64,000 nt of DNA from Nostoc sp. ATCC 53789 (GCF_009873495.1 NZ_CP046703.1:4754501-4818500); one strand, 5' to 3'; positions 52,102 to 62,300 are shown, numbered from the stretch's first letter. Notes: a model not told the origin generated them from the sequence alone. Program-made: numbers and translations.

Positions 52102-55100
52102 ATGCCAAATCGTACTGGATACCCAATCAACTCAACTCTCCACGAAGGAATCCAAACAATTATTTATCAAACACAAATGCCAAAGACGCAACAGCGAGTT
52201 ATCCTCAAGTTGCTTAAAAATGAATATCCTACCCTTGAAGCCTTTACTCGCCTGAAAAATGAGTATCAAATTCAGCAAGGTTTAGACCATCCCAACATAG
52301 TTAAAGCCATTAGTCTAGAAACCTTTGCTAACCGAGTGGGACTGTTATTAGAAGACTTTGGTGGTCAATCTTTAGCCCAAATTCTTCAGACAGAAAAACT
52401 TGACTTAATTAACCATTTAAATATTGCTATTCAACTGACTAAAGCTCTAGATTATTTACATAAACACCAGATTATTCATAAAGATATCAAGCCTAGCAAC
52501 ATAATTGTTAACTCCCAGACAGGTATTGTTAAACTCACTGACTTTGGTATAGCCTCCCGCCTCAATAAGGAAAATCCCCAATTTAATAACCCTAACTGCG
52601 TTGAAGGTACACTTGCCTACATGTCTCCTGAACAAACAGGGAGAATGAATCGTATTCTTGATTATCGTACTGACTTTTATTCTCTCGGTGTGACTTTATA
52701 TGAAATGCTCACCGAGAAAACACCATTTTTTAGTCAAGACCCCTTAGAACTAGTTTATAGTCATATTGCTGTTCAACCGATAAATCCACAGTTATTAAAT
52801 CCAACACTTCCTAACGCCATCTCAGAAATTGTGCTGAAGTTGATGGCGAAAAATGCTGAAGACAGATATCAAAGTTCTATAGGATTATTAGCAGACTTAG
52901 AGTTATGTCTTAACCAGTTAAAATCTCAGGGTATAATTACTGATTTTGTTCCAGGTCGTTTGGATGTCTTAAGCCAGTTATTAATTCCTCAAAAATTATA
53001 TGGTCGTGAAAGCCAAGTTAATGAACTGCTAGCTGCATTTGAACGCGTTACATCTGGAACTAGTGAGATGATGCTAGTTTCTGGTTATTCAGGTATTGGT
53101 AAATCAGTTTTAGTTAACGAAGTTAATAAACCCATTACTCGCAGACAAGGTTACTTTATTTCTGGTAAATTCGACCAATTAAAACGAAATATACCTTATG
53201 CTTCTTTAATTCAAGCTTTTGCTTATTTAATGCGGTATTTACTGACAGAGAATAATGAAAAAATAGAAACCTGGCGTGAAAAAATATTATCAGCTTTAGG
53301 AACAAATGGTAAAGTCATTACTGACGTAATTCCAGAAGTAGAATTAATTATTGGTACACAGCCAGATGTTGCCCAAATTGGTGCAACAGAATCACAAAAC
53401 CGATTCAATCGAGTTTTTAAAGAATTTATCCAAGTTTTTACCCAAAAAGAACATCCCTTAGTCATATTTTTAGATGATTTGCAATGGGCAGATTCAGCCA
53501 CATTGAATTTAATCCAACTACTTATAACTGATAATGACAGCAAACATCTATTATTTATTGGTGCATATAGGGATAATGAAGTTAATGCAGCACATCCTTT
53601 AATTCAAAAAATAGAAGAGATTAAGAATGCTGGCACAGTTGTTAATAACATTGTGTTGCAAGCTTTGAATTTAGAGAATGTGACTCAACTAGTTGCAGAA
53701 ACTTTACAAGAAGCAGATATTAACCCTGATTCTGAATACAGAACTTTTAGCGATAAGATTATCCAGCTAGCTGAATTAATTTCTAATAAAACAGGTGGAA
53801 ATCCATTTTTTCTCACACAACTTATTCAAGCACTTCATCAAGAAGAACTTTTGAAATTTGACTTTATTCAGGCCCAATGGCAATGGAGTTTAAAGGATAT
53901 TCAAACAATTGGAATTACCGACAAAAATGTAGTTGAGCTAGTTGCCAGTAGAGTTGAGAAGCTACCAAAATCTACCCAAGATGTTTTAAAATTAGCAGCT
54001 TGTGTGGGTGACAGATTTAGTCTTGATGTTTTATCGATAGTCAATGAAAAATCACCTTCCTTGACAGCCAATGATTTACACTCAGCTTTGCAAGCGGGAT
54101 TAATTCTACCTTTAAGTGAAGCTTACCGTATTCCTTTAGTTTTTAATCAAGAAGAAGCGGTTAATTTAAATTTAGACACTTCACGAGTGGGTTACAAGTT
54201 CTTGCATGATAGAGTACAACAAGCAGCATATTCGCTGATTCCAGAAGAACTCAAGAAATCTACTCATTCAAAAATTGGACAATTGCTTCTACAAAATATC
54301 CCAAAGGAGGAAATAGAAGCTAATATTTTTGATATAGTTAATCAGTTGAATGTAGGTATTGTTAACCTAATAGAACAATCTGATAAAACTGAATTGGCAC
54401 GATTAAACTTAATTGCAGGGCAAAAAGCTAAAGCTTCTACAGCTTATGAAGCTGCGCTTAAGTACTTCACAAATGGGATAGAACTTTTAAGTATAGACGC
54501 TTGGCAAACTGAATATACCTTAACTTTATGTTTATATGAAGGAGCCGCAGAAGCAGCCTATCTGGGCGGTAATTTTCAGCAGATGCAGCAATGGGCTGCG
54601 GTAGTGCAGCAAGAAGCCAAAATCCTTCTAGATAAAGTGAAAGTCTATGAAGTACAGATTATCGCTTCTATCATTCAAAGCCAACAACTAGAAGCCATTC
54701 AGATAGCAGTATCAATTCTAGAATTGTTAGGAATAAGTTTTCCAGATGAACCGACATCAACTGATATTCAGCAGGGGATGGATGATATTGCTGTTTGTTT
54801 GAAAGGGAAAGCCATTGCAGATTTAATTAACTTACCATTAATGTCTGATCCGAACAAGATTGCAGCCATGAAAATCTTAATGGGAGTTCTCCCTGCGGCT
54901 TTTCAAACGGCTCCTGTAATGATGCCAATTATTGTCTGTAAAATGGTCAATTTGTCCTTAAACTATGGCAATACGGCTGTATCCGGGTATGGTTATAGTC
55001 TTTATGGCTTACTTCTTTGTGGAGTTCAAGGAGAAATTAATTCTGGCTATGAATTTGGTAAATTAGCTTCTAGTTTGGTGTCACAATTTCATGCTGAAGA

Positions 55101-57525
55101 ACTCAAAGCTAAGATTCTAACGGTTGTTAGCGCTCATGTTATGCACTGGAAAGAGCATGTTAGGGAGACATTAACATCATCAATGTCTGGATATGCTAGT
55201 GGTCTAGAAACCGGAGATTTAGAATATGCTGGCTATTGTGGTTACATTTATCCCTATCATTCCTTTTGGTTGGGCAAGGAACTTTGGGTTTTAGAAAAGG
55301 AATTAATAGCTTACTGTGAATCGCTGAAAAAAATCAATCAGCAAGTAGCTTTAACTTGGAATTTAGTATATTTACAAACAGTTTTAAATTTGAAAGGAAA
55401 TTACGAAAATGTAGACTGTTTAATTGGAGAAGCTTACGACGAGCAAAGTATGCTGCCAATTCATCAGCAAGTAAATGATCTTTACACAATTAATCATTTA
55501 TTTGTCAATAAACTAATGCTCTCTTACATATTTGGAGATTATTTTAAAGCTGTAGAAAATGCTGCGATCGCAGAAAAATCTTTAGGTGGTGTCACAGGGT
55601 TGTTTGTTGTTCCACTGTTCTATTTCTACGATTCTTTAGCACACTTGGCTATATATCATACTGCTAAAGAGTCACAGAGGCAAGCTATTCTAGAAAAAGT
55701 CCAAGCTAATCAGCAAAAAATGGAACTCTGGGCTACTCATGCTCCGACAAATCACTTACATAGATTTTATCTCGTGGAGGCAGAACGGTGTCGGATTTTG
55801 GGTCAAAAGCTGGAAGCAATGGACTACTATGAAAATTCTATTGCCAAATCTCAAGAGAATGGTTTTCTCCAAGAAGAAGCTTTAGCTTATGAGTTAGCAG
55901 GAAAATTTTATCAATCTCTAGGTAAAGAGTTAATTCATCAAACCTATATAACTAAAGCTTATTATGCTTGTATTCGTTGGGGTGCGATCGCTAAAGTTAA
56001 ATACTTGGAATCAAAATATACTTTTCTAGTAGGACAAACTACTACTGTAGAAACTACTACTTCCAAAATAGATACAATTCACCTCACCACTACCACAACT
56101 ACGAATAGTAGTAGCTTAAGCGATTTTTTAGACTTTAATACATTCATCAAGTTTTCGCAAGCGATTACCAATGAAATTGTTTTAGAGAATTTGTTGAGCA
56201 AGCTCATCAAGATTTTACTAGAAAATGCTGCCGCACAAAAAGCAGTACTACTCCTACTCAAAGATAATCAACTATATATCGAAGCTTCTGGAAATGCTAC
56301 CGTCAATGTAGTGACAGTTTTACCCTCTATTACGGTTGAAACTTATCAGGATTTACCGCTCTCTGTGATTAATTACGTTTTTCGCACTCAGCAATATCTT
56401 GTGTTGAATGATGCAATAACTACAGAACCGTTTAACCTTGATATTTATATTCAGGAATCTAAAATAAAATCAATCTTTTGCTTGCCGATAATTTACCAAT
56501 CACAGCTTACAGGAATTATTTATTTAGAAAATCAGTTGTCATCAGGAGCTTTTGTTACAGAAAGAATAGAGGTATTAAAAGTCTTGGTTTCTCAAATGGC
56601 TATTGCCATACAAAATGCCAGTTTGTACACAAGAGAACAAGACAAATCTAGAGAATTAGAACAGTCAATCAAAGATTTACAAGAGGCACAACTACAACTT
56701 ATTCAAAGTGAAAAAATGTCTTCTTTAGGAAATTTGGTTGCAGGTGTAGCACATGAAATCAACAATCCAGTTGGTTTTATTACAGGTAGTATCGCCCAAG
56801 CAAAAGATACTGTTAATGATTTGATAGGCTATCTGCAACTATACCGAGAAAAATTCCCGAATCCTGGTGCTGAAATTGAAGAAAAAGCCGAAGAAATAGA
56901 TATAGATTTTCTACTAAAAGATTTACCCAAAATGATTGATGGTATGACGGTAGGAACACAGCGCATTCGCAACATTAGTACTTCTCTTCGTACTTTTTCA
57001 CGCGCTGATACTACCTCTAAAGTATTAGCTAATATCCACGAAGGTATTGATAGTACTTTGTTGATTTTACAGCATCGTTTGAAAGCCGATCATAACCGTC
57101 CAGCGATTCAAGTCATTAAGGAGTATGGAAATATTCCATTAGTGAAATGTTATTTAGGACAATTGAATCAGGTGTTTATGAATATTATTGCAAATGCAAT
57201 TGATGCTTTAGAAGAAGCAAATATTGGTCGTAGTTTTATGGAAGTTCAAGAAAGCTATCCAAATATTATTACTATCTTAACTAAGATAGAAGAGAATAAC
57301 AATCTGACAATTAAGATTCAAGATAACGCTAAAGGAATGTCAGAAGAAGTTAAAGCTTGTATCTTTGAAAATCTATTTACAACCAAATGCGTAGGAAAAG
57401 GTACAGGATTAGGATTATCTATTAGTCGCCAAATTATAATAGAAAATCATAGTGGAAGTTTGATTTGTGAATCAGTCTTGGGACAAGGAACAGAATTTAT
57501 AATTTCTATTCCAGTTTTGGGATAA
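52102..57525 (+). CDS. hybrid Ser/Thr kinase - AAA ATPase - GAF - sensor histidine kinase (HstK type)
   Basis: 1807 residues. The kinase domain at about 8-275 has ATP Lys (VILKLL), HKDIKPSN (126-133) and DFG (147-149). Its glycine loop is poor, but catalytic residues are present. An AAA/STAND-type ATPase follows: Walker A GYSGIGKS (about 330) and Walker B VIFLDDLQWAD (about 455). A long helical (TPR-like) region leads to a GAF domain (about 1350-1500) and a histidine kinase with phospho-His in AGVAHEINNP (about 1552), NIIANAIDAL and GTGLGLSIS. Such proteins are plentiful in Nostoc-type genomes and some affect heterocyst function or stress signalling. No response regulator is adjacent. Confidence 0.93.
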   Translation: MPNRTGYPINSTLHEGIQTIIYQTQMPKTQQRVILKLLKNEYPTLEAFTRLKNEYQIQQGLDHPNIVKAISLETFANRVGLLLEDFGGQSLAQILQTEKLDLINHLNIAIQLTKALDYLHKHQIIHKDIKPSNIIVNSQTGIVKLTDFGIASRLNKENPQFNNPNCVEGTLAYMSPEQTGRMNRILDYRTDFYSLGVTLYEMLTEKTPFFSQDPLELVYSHIAVQPINPQLLNPTLPNAISEIVLKLMAKNAEDRYQSSIGLLADLELCLNQLKSQGIITDFVPGRLDVLSQLLIPQKLYGRESQVNELLAAFERVTSGTSEMMLVSGYSGIGKSVLVNEVNKPITRRQGYFISGKFDQLKRNIPYASLIQAFAYLMRYLLTENNEKIETWREKILSALGTNGKVITDVIPEVELIIGTQPDVAQIGATESQNRFNRVFKEFIQVFTQKEHPLVIFLDDLQWADSATLNLIQLLITDNDSKHLLFIGAYRDNEVNAAHPLIQKIEEIKNAGTVVNNIVLQALNLENVTQLVAETLQEADINPDSEYRTFSDKIIQLAELISNKTGGNPFFLTQLIQALHQEELLKFDFIQAQWQWSLKDIQTIGITDKNVVELVASRVEKLPKSTQDVLKLAACVGDRFSLDVLSIVNEKSPSLTANDLHSALQAGLILPLSEAYRIPLVFNQEEAVNLNLDTSRVGYKFLHDRVQQAAYSLIPEELKKSTHSKIGQLLLQNIPKEEIEANIFDIVNQLNVGIVNLIEQSDKTELARLNLIAGQKAKASTAYEAALKYFTNGIELLSIDAWQTEYTLTLCLYEGAAEAAYLGGNFQQMQQWAAVVQQEAKILLDKVKVYEVQIIASIIQSQQLEAIQIAVSILELLGISFPDEPTSTDIQQGMDDIAVCLKGKAIADLINLPLMSDPNKIAAMKILMGVLPAAFQTAPVMMPIIVCKMVNLSLNYGNTAVSGYGYSLYGLLLCGVQGEINSGYEFGKLASSLVSQFHAEELKAKILTVVSAHVMHWKEHVRETLTSSMSGYASGLETGDLEYAGYCGYIYPYHSFWLGKELWVLEKELIAYCESLKKINQQVALTWNLVYLQTVLNLKGNYENVDCLIGEAYDEQSMLPIHQQVNDLYTINHLFVNKLMLSYIFGDYFKAVENAAIAEKSLGGVTGLFVVPLFYFYDSLAHLAIYHTAKESQRQAILEKVQANQQKMELWATHAPTNHLHRFYLVEAERCRILGQKLEAMDYYENSIAKSQENGFLQEEALAYELAGKFYQSLGKELIHQTYITKAYYACIRWGAIAKVKYLESKYTFLVGQTTTVETTTSKIDTIHLTTTTTTNSSSLSDFLDFNTFIKFSQAITNEIVLENLLSKLIKILLENAAAQKAVLLLLKDNQLYIEASGNATVNVVTVLPSITVETYQDLPLSVINYVFRTQQYLVLNDAITTEPFNLDIYIQESKIKSIFCLPIIYQSQLTGIIYLENQLSSGAFVTERIEVLKVLVSQMAIAIQNASLYTREQDKSRELEQSIKDLQEAQLQLIQSEKMSSLGNLVAGVAHEINNPVGFITGSIAQAKDTVNDLIGYLQLYREKFPNPGAEIEEKAEEIDIDFLLKDLPKMIDGMTVGTQRIRNISTSLRTFSRADTTSKVLANIHEGIDSTLLILQHRLKADHNRPAIQVIKEYGNIPLVKCYLGQLNQVFMNIIANAIDALEEANIGRSFMEVQESYPNIITILTKIEENNNLTIKIQDNAKGMSEEVKACIFENLFTTKCVGKGTGLGLSISRQIIIENHSGSLICESVLGQGTEFIISIPVLG

Positions 57526-57569
57526 TAATATCTCATGATAGAGATAGATTAGCAAAGCTATAGCAACCG

Positions 57570-57602
57570 ATACTCGAATTATTTGATAATTCGGGTATTT
57601 TG
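57570..57602 (+). terminator. terminator after the hybrid kinase
   Basis: A 13-bp stem ATACTCGAATTAT (57570-57582) / ATAATTCGGGTAT (57586-57598), one T-G pair, 3-base loop, then TTTTG. The following 57603-57945 is AT-rich with no gene. Confidence 0.8.
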
Positions 57603-57945
57603 TTTGTCAGGAATAATTCATTACATTCTCTTTTTCAAGCTTGTTAAAGTAAAGGTTATTTTGCTGTTAAAAACTATGCAACTGGTAAAATAATTACTTA
57701 ACCAAATCAACATAAAACTGGTCTAATTTAGCACTTAAAACTTTACGTATTGCCTGCTATCATAATAACTAATTGTATACATCAAATCTTGTACTATCTT
57801 TCTCATTTACTAACTGATATAAAAATAAACTCTAACTAAATATGCAAGAATTTTAGTCTAGTTTTTATCAGCCCATATCAGCCGTAAATTAAGTTTGCAG
57901 GAAGTTACAAGATGCGAAAATCGTAAAAATTAAGGTGGTTATCCT

Positions 57946-58608
57946 GTGGAAAAAAGAAGAGAAGGTGGGCGGATAGTTCCAAAGGCTATCTCGTTTTTGT
58001 TAAATCAGATTAGCTTGATTGTGCTTGCAGTTATTCTTGTGCTGTTTATTGGAGGTAGGTTTGAATTAGCAAGTGCAACTCAACCTAACGCAGAATTAGA
58101 AATTCAAAAACTAACATCCTGTTACGCACTGGGAACTGATGCCATTGGTAGAGGAAATCTCCTTGAGGGAAAAAATATTTATCGAGATTGTTTTACTCAA
58201 GATTCAGTCCTGACTGCCATTTTTCCTGATGGAACAACTCAAACAAACTATGGGACAGATTCTTGGGCAGATTTTGTCTATTCAGTATTTCAAGGGAATG
58301 GTTATACAGCTACCCAACATTTGATGGGTACGATCAACATTTCACTTGAGAATAATAAAGCAGTGATGACTTCTTATCTCCATGCGACTCACAAGCGCTC
58401 GGAAACTAGCATTGATGTCGCTAATGGCACTTATGAAGATCAAGTTGTCAACATAAATGGGCGCTGGAAAATTCGTAAACGTACTCTCAAACTTATCGAT
58501 TTCTTGAATCTCAGTTCACCGACAGTTGATTCTTCAAATGCTAATGCCCGAAGCAGTAATTCCTCCGCTAACTTTGTAAGACCAAAAATGTCTGGTTTCA
58601 ATAAATAA
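57946..58608 (+). CDS. exported or membrane-anchored NTF2/SnoaL-like protein
   Basis: 220 residues. A hydrophobic segment (about 18-40) acts as signal or anchor. The domain at about 50-180 has EIQKLTSCYALGTDAIGRG, YRDCFTQDSVLTAIFPDGT and YLHATHKR then GRWKIRKRTLKL, the cone-shaped SnoaL/NTF2 pattern. It ends in a Ser/Asn-rich tail. No catalytic call can be made. GTG 57946, with GGTGG upstream as a weak ribosome site. Confidence 0.75.
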   Translation: MEKRREGGRIVPKAISFLLNQISLIVLAVILVLFIGGRFELASATQPNAELEIQKLTSCYALGTDAIGRGNLLEGKNIYRDCFTQDSVLTAIFPDGTTQTNYGTDSWADFVYSVFQGNGYTATQHLMGTINISLENNKAVMTSYLHATHKRSETSIDVANGTYEDQVVNINGRWKIRKRTLKLIDFLNLSSPTVDSSNANARSSNSSANFVRPKMSGFNK

Positions 58609-58630
58609 TCTTTCACAGCGATAAGGCAAA

Positions 58631-58671
58631 AATAAAAAGTAAAAAGTAGAGAGTACTTTTTACTTTTTATT
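58631..58671. terminator. bidirectional terminator between convergent genes
   Basis: Perfect 18-bp inverted repeat AATAAAAAGTAAAAAGTA (58631-58648) / complement (58654-58671) with loop GAGAG. AT-rich arms give T tracts on both strands. The 3' end of the ferredoxin-like gene overlaps the right arm. Confidence 0.85.
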
Positions 58672-59100
58672 CTGTTTAATGTATGAGTAAAGAAGTTCGC
58701 GTAGGCGTAGCTCGTCGTAGACATCGCTCCGAGGATTTACAATTAAACATGGACTATTACCACCACTTCCATTACTTACAATAACGACAGTAATACCAGC
58801 TTTTGGGCAAACTCCTAAACAACTGGTGCTAACTACCCGAAATTCACCCCATAATCCCTCAATTTTTAAACGAGATTTTAACCAATTCTCTAAGTTTTCA
58901 GAAGCCGTTGAGCCTGATTGCTCGTTTGCACATTGCGAACACACAAGCACCAAACCAGACTCCCATCGTGGAGGAACACTGGGAATAGAAGTTTCTAACG
59001 GGCGAGAATTTATTAAAGGCGATGTCTGCTGAGAAGTAGATGCAAAACTTTTAAAGATACGTTGAAGCAATCTTTTAATACGCTTGATCAATTTTTTCAT
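58660..59100 (-). CDS. thioredoxin-like [2Fe-2S] ferredoxin-domain protein
   Basis: 146 residues. A basic amphipathic start (MKKLIKRIKRLLQRIF) precedes a thioredoxin-like ferredoxin domain with VLVCSQCANE and VSTSCLGVCPKAG, the four expected cluster ligands (CSQC supplies one or two, CLGVC two). The C-terminal segment RSDVYDELRLRELL is encoded by an intergenic-type repeat (58696-58730), so the native C terminus may have been replaced. Role unknown; electron transfer or Fe-S sensing expected. Confidence 0.8.
   Translation of the reverse strand: MKKLIKRIKRLLQRIFKSFASTSQQTSPLINSRPLETSIPSVPPRWESGLVLVCSQCANEQSGSTASENLENWLKSRLKIEGLWGEFRVVSTSCLGVCPKAGITVVIVSNGSGGNSPCLIVNPRSDVYDELRLRELLYSYIKQNKK
58696..58730. 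repeat. dispersed repeat inside the ferredoxin-like gene
   Basis: GCGTAGGCGTAGCTCGTCG followed by TAGACATCGC is a common Nostoc/Anabaena interspersed sequence. Here it is translated as SDVYDELRLRE. Confidence 0.7.
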
Positions 59101-59281
59101 GGACGATCCTATTTGTTTCTCTGAACAACTTAAAAAGACCTCTCCCTGGTTTTACTATGTAAAACCGTCCCTCTCCGAAGCGGAGAGGGATAGAGTTGAA
59201 CTTTAATAGAGGTTTGTTGAAGAGGATAGTGGAAAATTGCCGTTTAGTCTGTTCTAGTAGATCATTTAGTTCCAACAAGAA

Positions 59282-59959
59282 TCAGCGTTTCTGAGCAATT
59301 TGCTGCAAGTATGCAATTAGCTGTTCTCCGGCGGTGTCAATGTGTCGTTTTAACAACCTGACAGCAGATTTTGTATCTTGCTTTTGACAAGCATCTAAGA
59401 GTTGATAGTGTTCTTTTTGCGATCGCTCTTGGTAATCCATCTGCGCTAATTGTACGCGAACATAGCGATCGCAATTAACGTGTAAAGTTTTAATCATCCC
59501 CAACAACCTGGGACGTTCAGCAGTGGCGTACAGCGTCGCATGGAATTCCCAGTTAAGTTTTGCCAACATACCTGCATCAGTTGCTTGGTCTGTCGCTTCC
59601 AAAATCACAGCAGCTTTTTCTATATCTGTTTCCTTGAACTTGGGTATTGCCAATTGCATCGCTTTCACTTCTAAGGCGCTGCGAATTTCACAAATTTCTT
59701 GCGCCTCTTGTGCTGTCAACACTGATACGATCGCACCACGATTTAGATGCAGTGTCACCAATCCTTCTGCTTCTAGCTGCTTGAGCGCTTCACGCACGGG
59801 AATACGACTAACTCCAAACTGAGTGGCGATTTCATCCTGTCTCAGGGATTGTCCTTCTTGAAAAATGCCGCGCAGAATCGCTTCCCGCAAAGCATCGGCA
59901 ATTAAATCTGGGGTACTGCGTTGTTGCAGCACATTGGCTGCTAAGTCATTTAAGTTCAT
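59282..59959 (-). CDS. GntR/FadR-type transcriptional regulator
   Basis: 225 residues from ATG 59959 (MNLNDLAANVL); earlier in-frame codons run through the operator. The GntR winged helix has LIADALREAILRGIFQEGQSLRQDEIA then GVSRIPVREALKQLEAEGLV. The FCD (FadR C-terminal) domain has ICEIRSALEVKAMQLA and a His pair (NWEFHATLY, KEHYQLLDAC) that may bind metal or an acid ligand. It is divergent from leuA across a strong palindrome, so it likely controls leuA and itself. The ligand is unknown. Confidence 0.92.
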   Translation of the reverse strand: MNLNDLAANVLQQRSTPDLIADALREAILRGIFQEGQSLRQDEIATQFGVSRIPVREALKQLEAEGLVTLHLNRGAIVSVLTAQEAQEICEIRSALEVKAMQLAIPKFKETDIEKAAVILEATDQATDAGMLAKLNWEFHATLYATAERPRLLGMIKTLHVNCDRYVRVQLAQMDYQERSQKEHYQLLDACQKQDTKSAVRLLKRHIDTAGEQLIAYLQQIAQKR

Positions 59960-59960
59960 A

Positions 59961-60005
59961 TTGGATATTGTATACAAAATAGAAAAGATTGTATACAATA
60001 TCCAA
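59961..60005. promoter_or_regulatory. 17-bp inverted repeat operator between gntR-like gene and leuA
   Basis: TTGGATATTGTATACAA (59961-59977) and TTGTATACAATATCCAA (59989-60005), perfect complements with an 11-base spacer. Each arm contains the 10-bp self-palindrome TTGTATACAA, of the size and form bound by GntR/FadR dimers, so two operators are likely. It overlaps the likely start region of both transcripts. Confidence 0.85.
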
Positions 60006-60048
60006 AGTAAGTTTTTTAAACATCCCTTCAATACCACGGGAGACAATT

Positions 60049-61671
60049 ATGAGCATCGCATCTCAACCAGACCGAGTTATCATCTTCGACACCACGCTAC
60101 GGGATGGCGAACAGTCACCGGGCGCAACCCTCAATGTAGAAGAAAAGCTGGCGATCGCTCATCAACTAGCTCTCCTTGGTGTCGATGTGATTGAAGCAGG
60201 TTTTGCCGTTGCTAGTCCGGGAGATTTTCAAGCTGTCAAAACCATTGCTGAACAAGTTGGAATACCTGGTGGGCCAATCATTTGCAGTTTAGCTAGAGCG
60301 ATTCGCCAGGATATTCACGCCGCCGCCGAAGCCTTGAAGGGCGCAGATCGTCCGAGAATCCACACGATGATTTCTACCTCTGATATTCACCTGAAATATC
60401 AATTGAAAAAGTCTCGTAGCGAAGTATTAGCGATCGCATCAGAAATGATTGCCTATGCTAAGTCGTTTGTAGACGATGTAGAATTTTCACCAATGGATGC
60501 TAGCCGCACTGAGCCAGAGTTTCTATATCAAGTTTTGGAGATGGCGATCGCAGCAGGTGCAACTACAATCAATATTCCTGATACCGTTGGTTACTGCACA
60601 CCCAAAGAAATCGGAACTCTAATTCAGGGAATTCGGGAAAATGTTCCTAATATTGATGGGGTGATTTTATCCATTCACACTCAAAATGATTTGGGTTTGG
60701 CGACAGCTAACGCATTGGCAGCAATTGAATATGGTGTGCGTCAGGTGGAGTGTACCATTAATGGCATTGGGGAACGGGCTGGGAATGCAGCATTGGAAGA
60801 GATTGTGATGGCGTTGCAGGTTCGCAAACCATTTTTCAACCCTTACTTTGGTCGTCCGGTTGATGCCGATACACCCCTGACTAATATTAAGACTCAGGAG
60901 ATTTATAAAACCTCATCCTTGGTTTCCCAATTAACTGGAATGCTGATTCAGCCCAATAAAGCGATCGTGGGAGCAAACGCTTTCGCCCATGAGTCTGGTA
61001 TTCACCAAGATGGGATTATCAAGCACCGCGAAACTTATGAAATTATGGAAGCTGCTGCGATCGGTTTGCCAGAAAATCGCATTGTTTTGGGCAAGCACTC
61101 TGGACGAAATGCTTTCCGTACCAGGCTCAAAGAATTGGGTTTTGAATTGAACGAAGCGGATTTGAATAAAGCCTTCAATCGGTTCAAGGAAGTCGCTGAT
61201 AAGAAAAAAGAAGTCTCAGATTGGGATTTAGAAGCGATCGTTCGAGATGAAACGCAGATGCAAGTAGAAAGTGGCTTCCAAATCGAACACGTTCAGGTAA
61301 TTTGTGGTGACTGCACTTGCCCAACTGCAACTATTACAATTGTTACCCCCGATGGCAAAATCCTCACTGATGCGAGTGTCGGCACTGGACCAGTGGATGC
61401 GGTGTATCAAGTAATTAATCGATTGGTGCAGATTCCCAATCAACTAATTGAGTTTTCTGTCCAATCTGTGACTGGAGGAATTGATGCACTAGGAACTGTG
61501 ACAGTTCGCTTGAAGCATCAAGAGCGGATATTCTCTGGGCAAGCATCTGATACTGATATTGTGGTAGCCGCAGCTTACGCTCATATAAACGCTCTGAATC
61601 GCTTGTATCGTTATTTGCAAACAGAGAGATCCCATTTTGATGAGATGAACTCTCCTGTTGTATCTAGGTAG
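60049..61671 (+). CDS. leuA: 2-isopropylmalate synthase
   Basis: 540 residues. FDTTLRDGEQSPGATLN is the catalytic/metal start, SIHTQNDLGLATANAL and GIGERAGNAALEE follow, and HESGIHQDGIIKH supplies metal His. The C-terminal regulatory domain (about 395-520), with the HVQVICGDCTCPTATI segment, is the leucine-binding module. It condenses acetyl-CoA with 2-oxoisovalerate, first step of leucine synthesis. ATG 60049 follows GGGAG; the in-frame upstream TTG lies in the operator. Homocitrate or citramalate synthase is less likely given length and motifs. Confidence 0.93.
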   Translation: MSIASQPDRVIIFDTTLRDGEQSPGATLNVEEKLAIAHQLALLGVDVIEAGFAVASPGDFQAVKTIAEQVGIPGGPIICSLARAIRQDIHAAAEALKGADRPRIHTMISTSDIHLKYQLKKSRSEVLAIASEMIAYAKSFVDDVEFSPMDASRTEPEFLYQVLEMAIAAGATTINIPDTVGYCTPKEIGTLIQGIRENVPNIDGVILSIHTQNDLGLATANALAAIEYGVRQVECTINGIGERAGNAALEEIVMALQVRKPFFNPYFGRPVDADTPLTNIKTQEIYKTSSLVSQLTGMLIQPNKAIVGANAFAHESGIHQDGIIKHRETYEIMEAAAIGLPENRIVLGKHSGRNAFRTRLKELGFELNEADLNKAFNRFKEVADKKKEVSDWDLEAIVRDETQMQVESGFQIEHVQVICGDCTCPTATITIVTPDGKILTDASVGTGPVDAVYQVINRLVQIPNQLIEFSVQSVTGGIDALGTVTVRLKHQERIFSGQASDTDIVVAAAYAHINALNRLYRYLQTERSHFDEMNSPVVSR

Positions 61672-61693
61672 ATCATAAAATTTACGCAAAACT

Positions 61694-61733
61694 GTACGCT
61701 GTAGGGGCAATTAATGAAATTGACCCTATAGCG
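61694..61733. repeat. dispersed palindrome after leuA
   Basis: ACGCTGTAGGGGCAATT with an imperfect complement ending CCCTATAGCGT. A possible terminator of leuA, though no T run follows. Confidence 0.65.
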
Positions 61734-61874
61734 TGTTTCTACACACATAAAATTCTTTCTTGGCGAAAAAACTTGACATCAAAGCGCTTTGGTAGTAAAT
61801 TTGTACTATTAAAGCACTTAATTGTTGCATAAAACTTTAACACTCCCGATTGCGCCAACAGGAGAGCAAAATTA

Positions 61875-62300
61875 ATGAGGCTATCTAAGGTAGACTTGAG
61901 CGGTTTAGTAGCGATCGCTCACTCTGATGGATATTTGCAGTTGTTGCTAGATCGAGGTGACGAACTAGAGTTTTTGGAAATTCCGGCACCGATACAAGCT
62001 TATGAAGGATTGCAAGAACTAAACGAGGCAATCGCCCATACGCCTGCACTACCTTTTGAAGAAGAACCAATAGCTATGTTACCAGTTAGCTCATCAATGG
62101 CGATCGCTTTAGGATACGATCGCGACGAACAAATTTTGCAAGTTGAGTTTCAAAGTGGATCTGTTTATCAGTACTTAGGCGTAGACGAGGATACCTGGGA
62201 AGATTTACACGCCTCTGATTCAGTTGGCAGCTTTTTCAATCAAGAGATTAAAGGCAGATATGACTGCGATCGTCTAGATAATGCAGATTATAACTATTGA
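61875..62300 (+). CDS. KTSC-domain protein
   Basis: 141 residues. The C-terminal about 65 residues show the KTSC pattern: PVSSSMAIALGYD, LQVEFQSGSVYQYLGV, then GSFFNQEIKGRYDC. The N-terminal part (LVAIAHSDGYLQLLLDRGDEL) is not recognised. KTSC domains are found with RNA/tRNA synthetase-like proteins and alone; function unsettled. ATG 61875, with GGAG at 61860-61863 upstream. Confidence 0.85.
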   Translation: MRLSKVDLSGLVAIAHSDGYLQLLLDRGDELEFLEIPAPIQAYEGLQELNEAIAHTPALPFEEEPIAMLPVSSSMAIALGYDRDEQILQVEFQSGSVYQYLGVDEDTWEDLHASDSVGSFFNQEIKGRYDCDRLDNADYNY

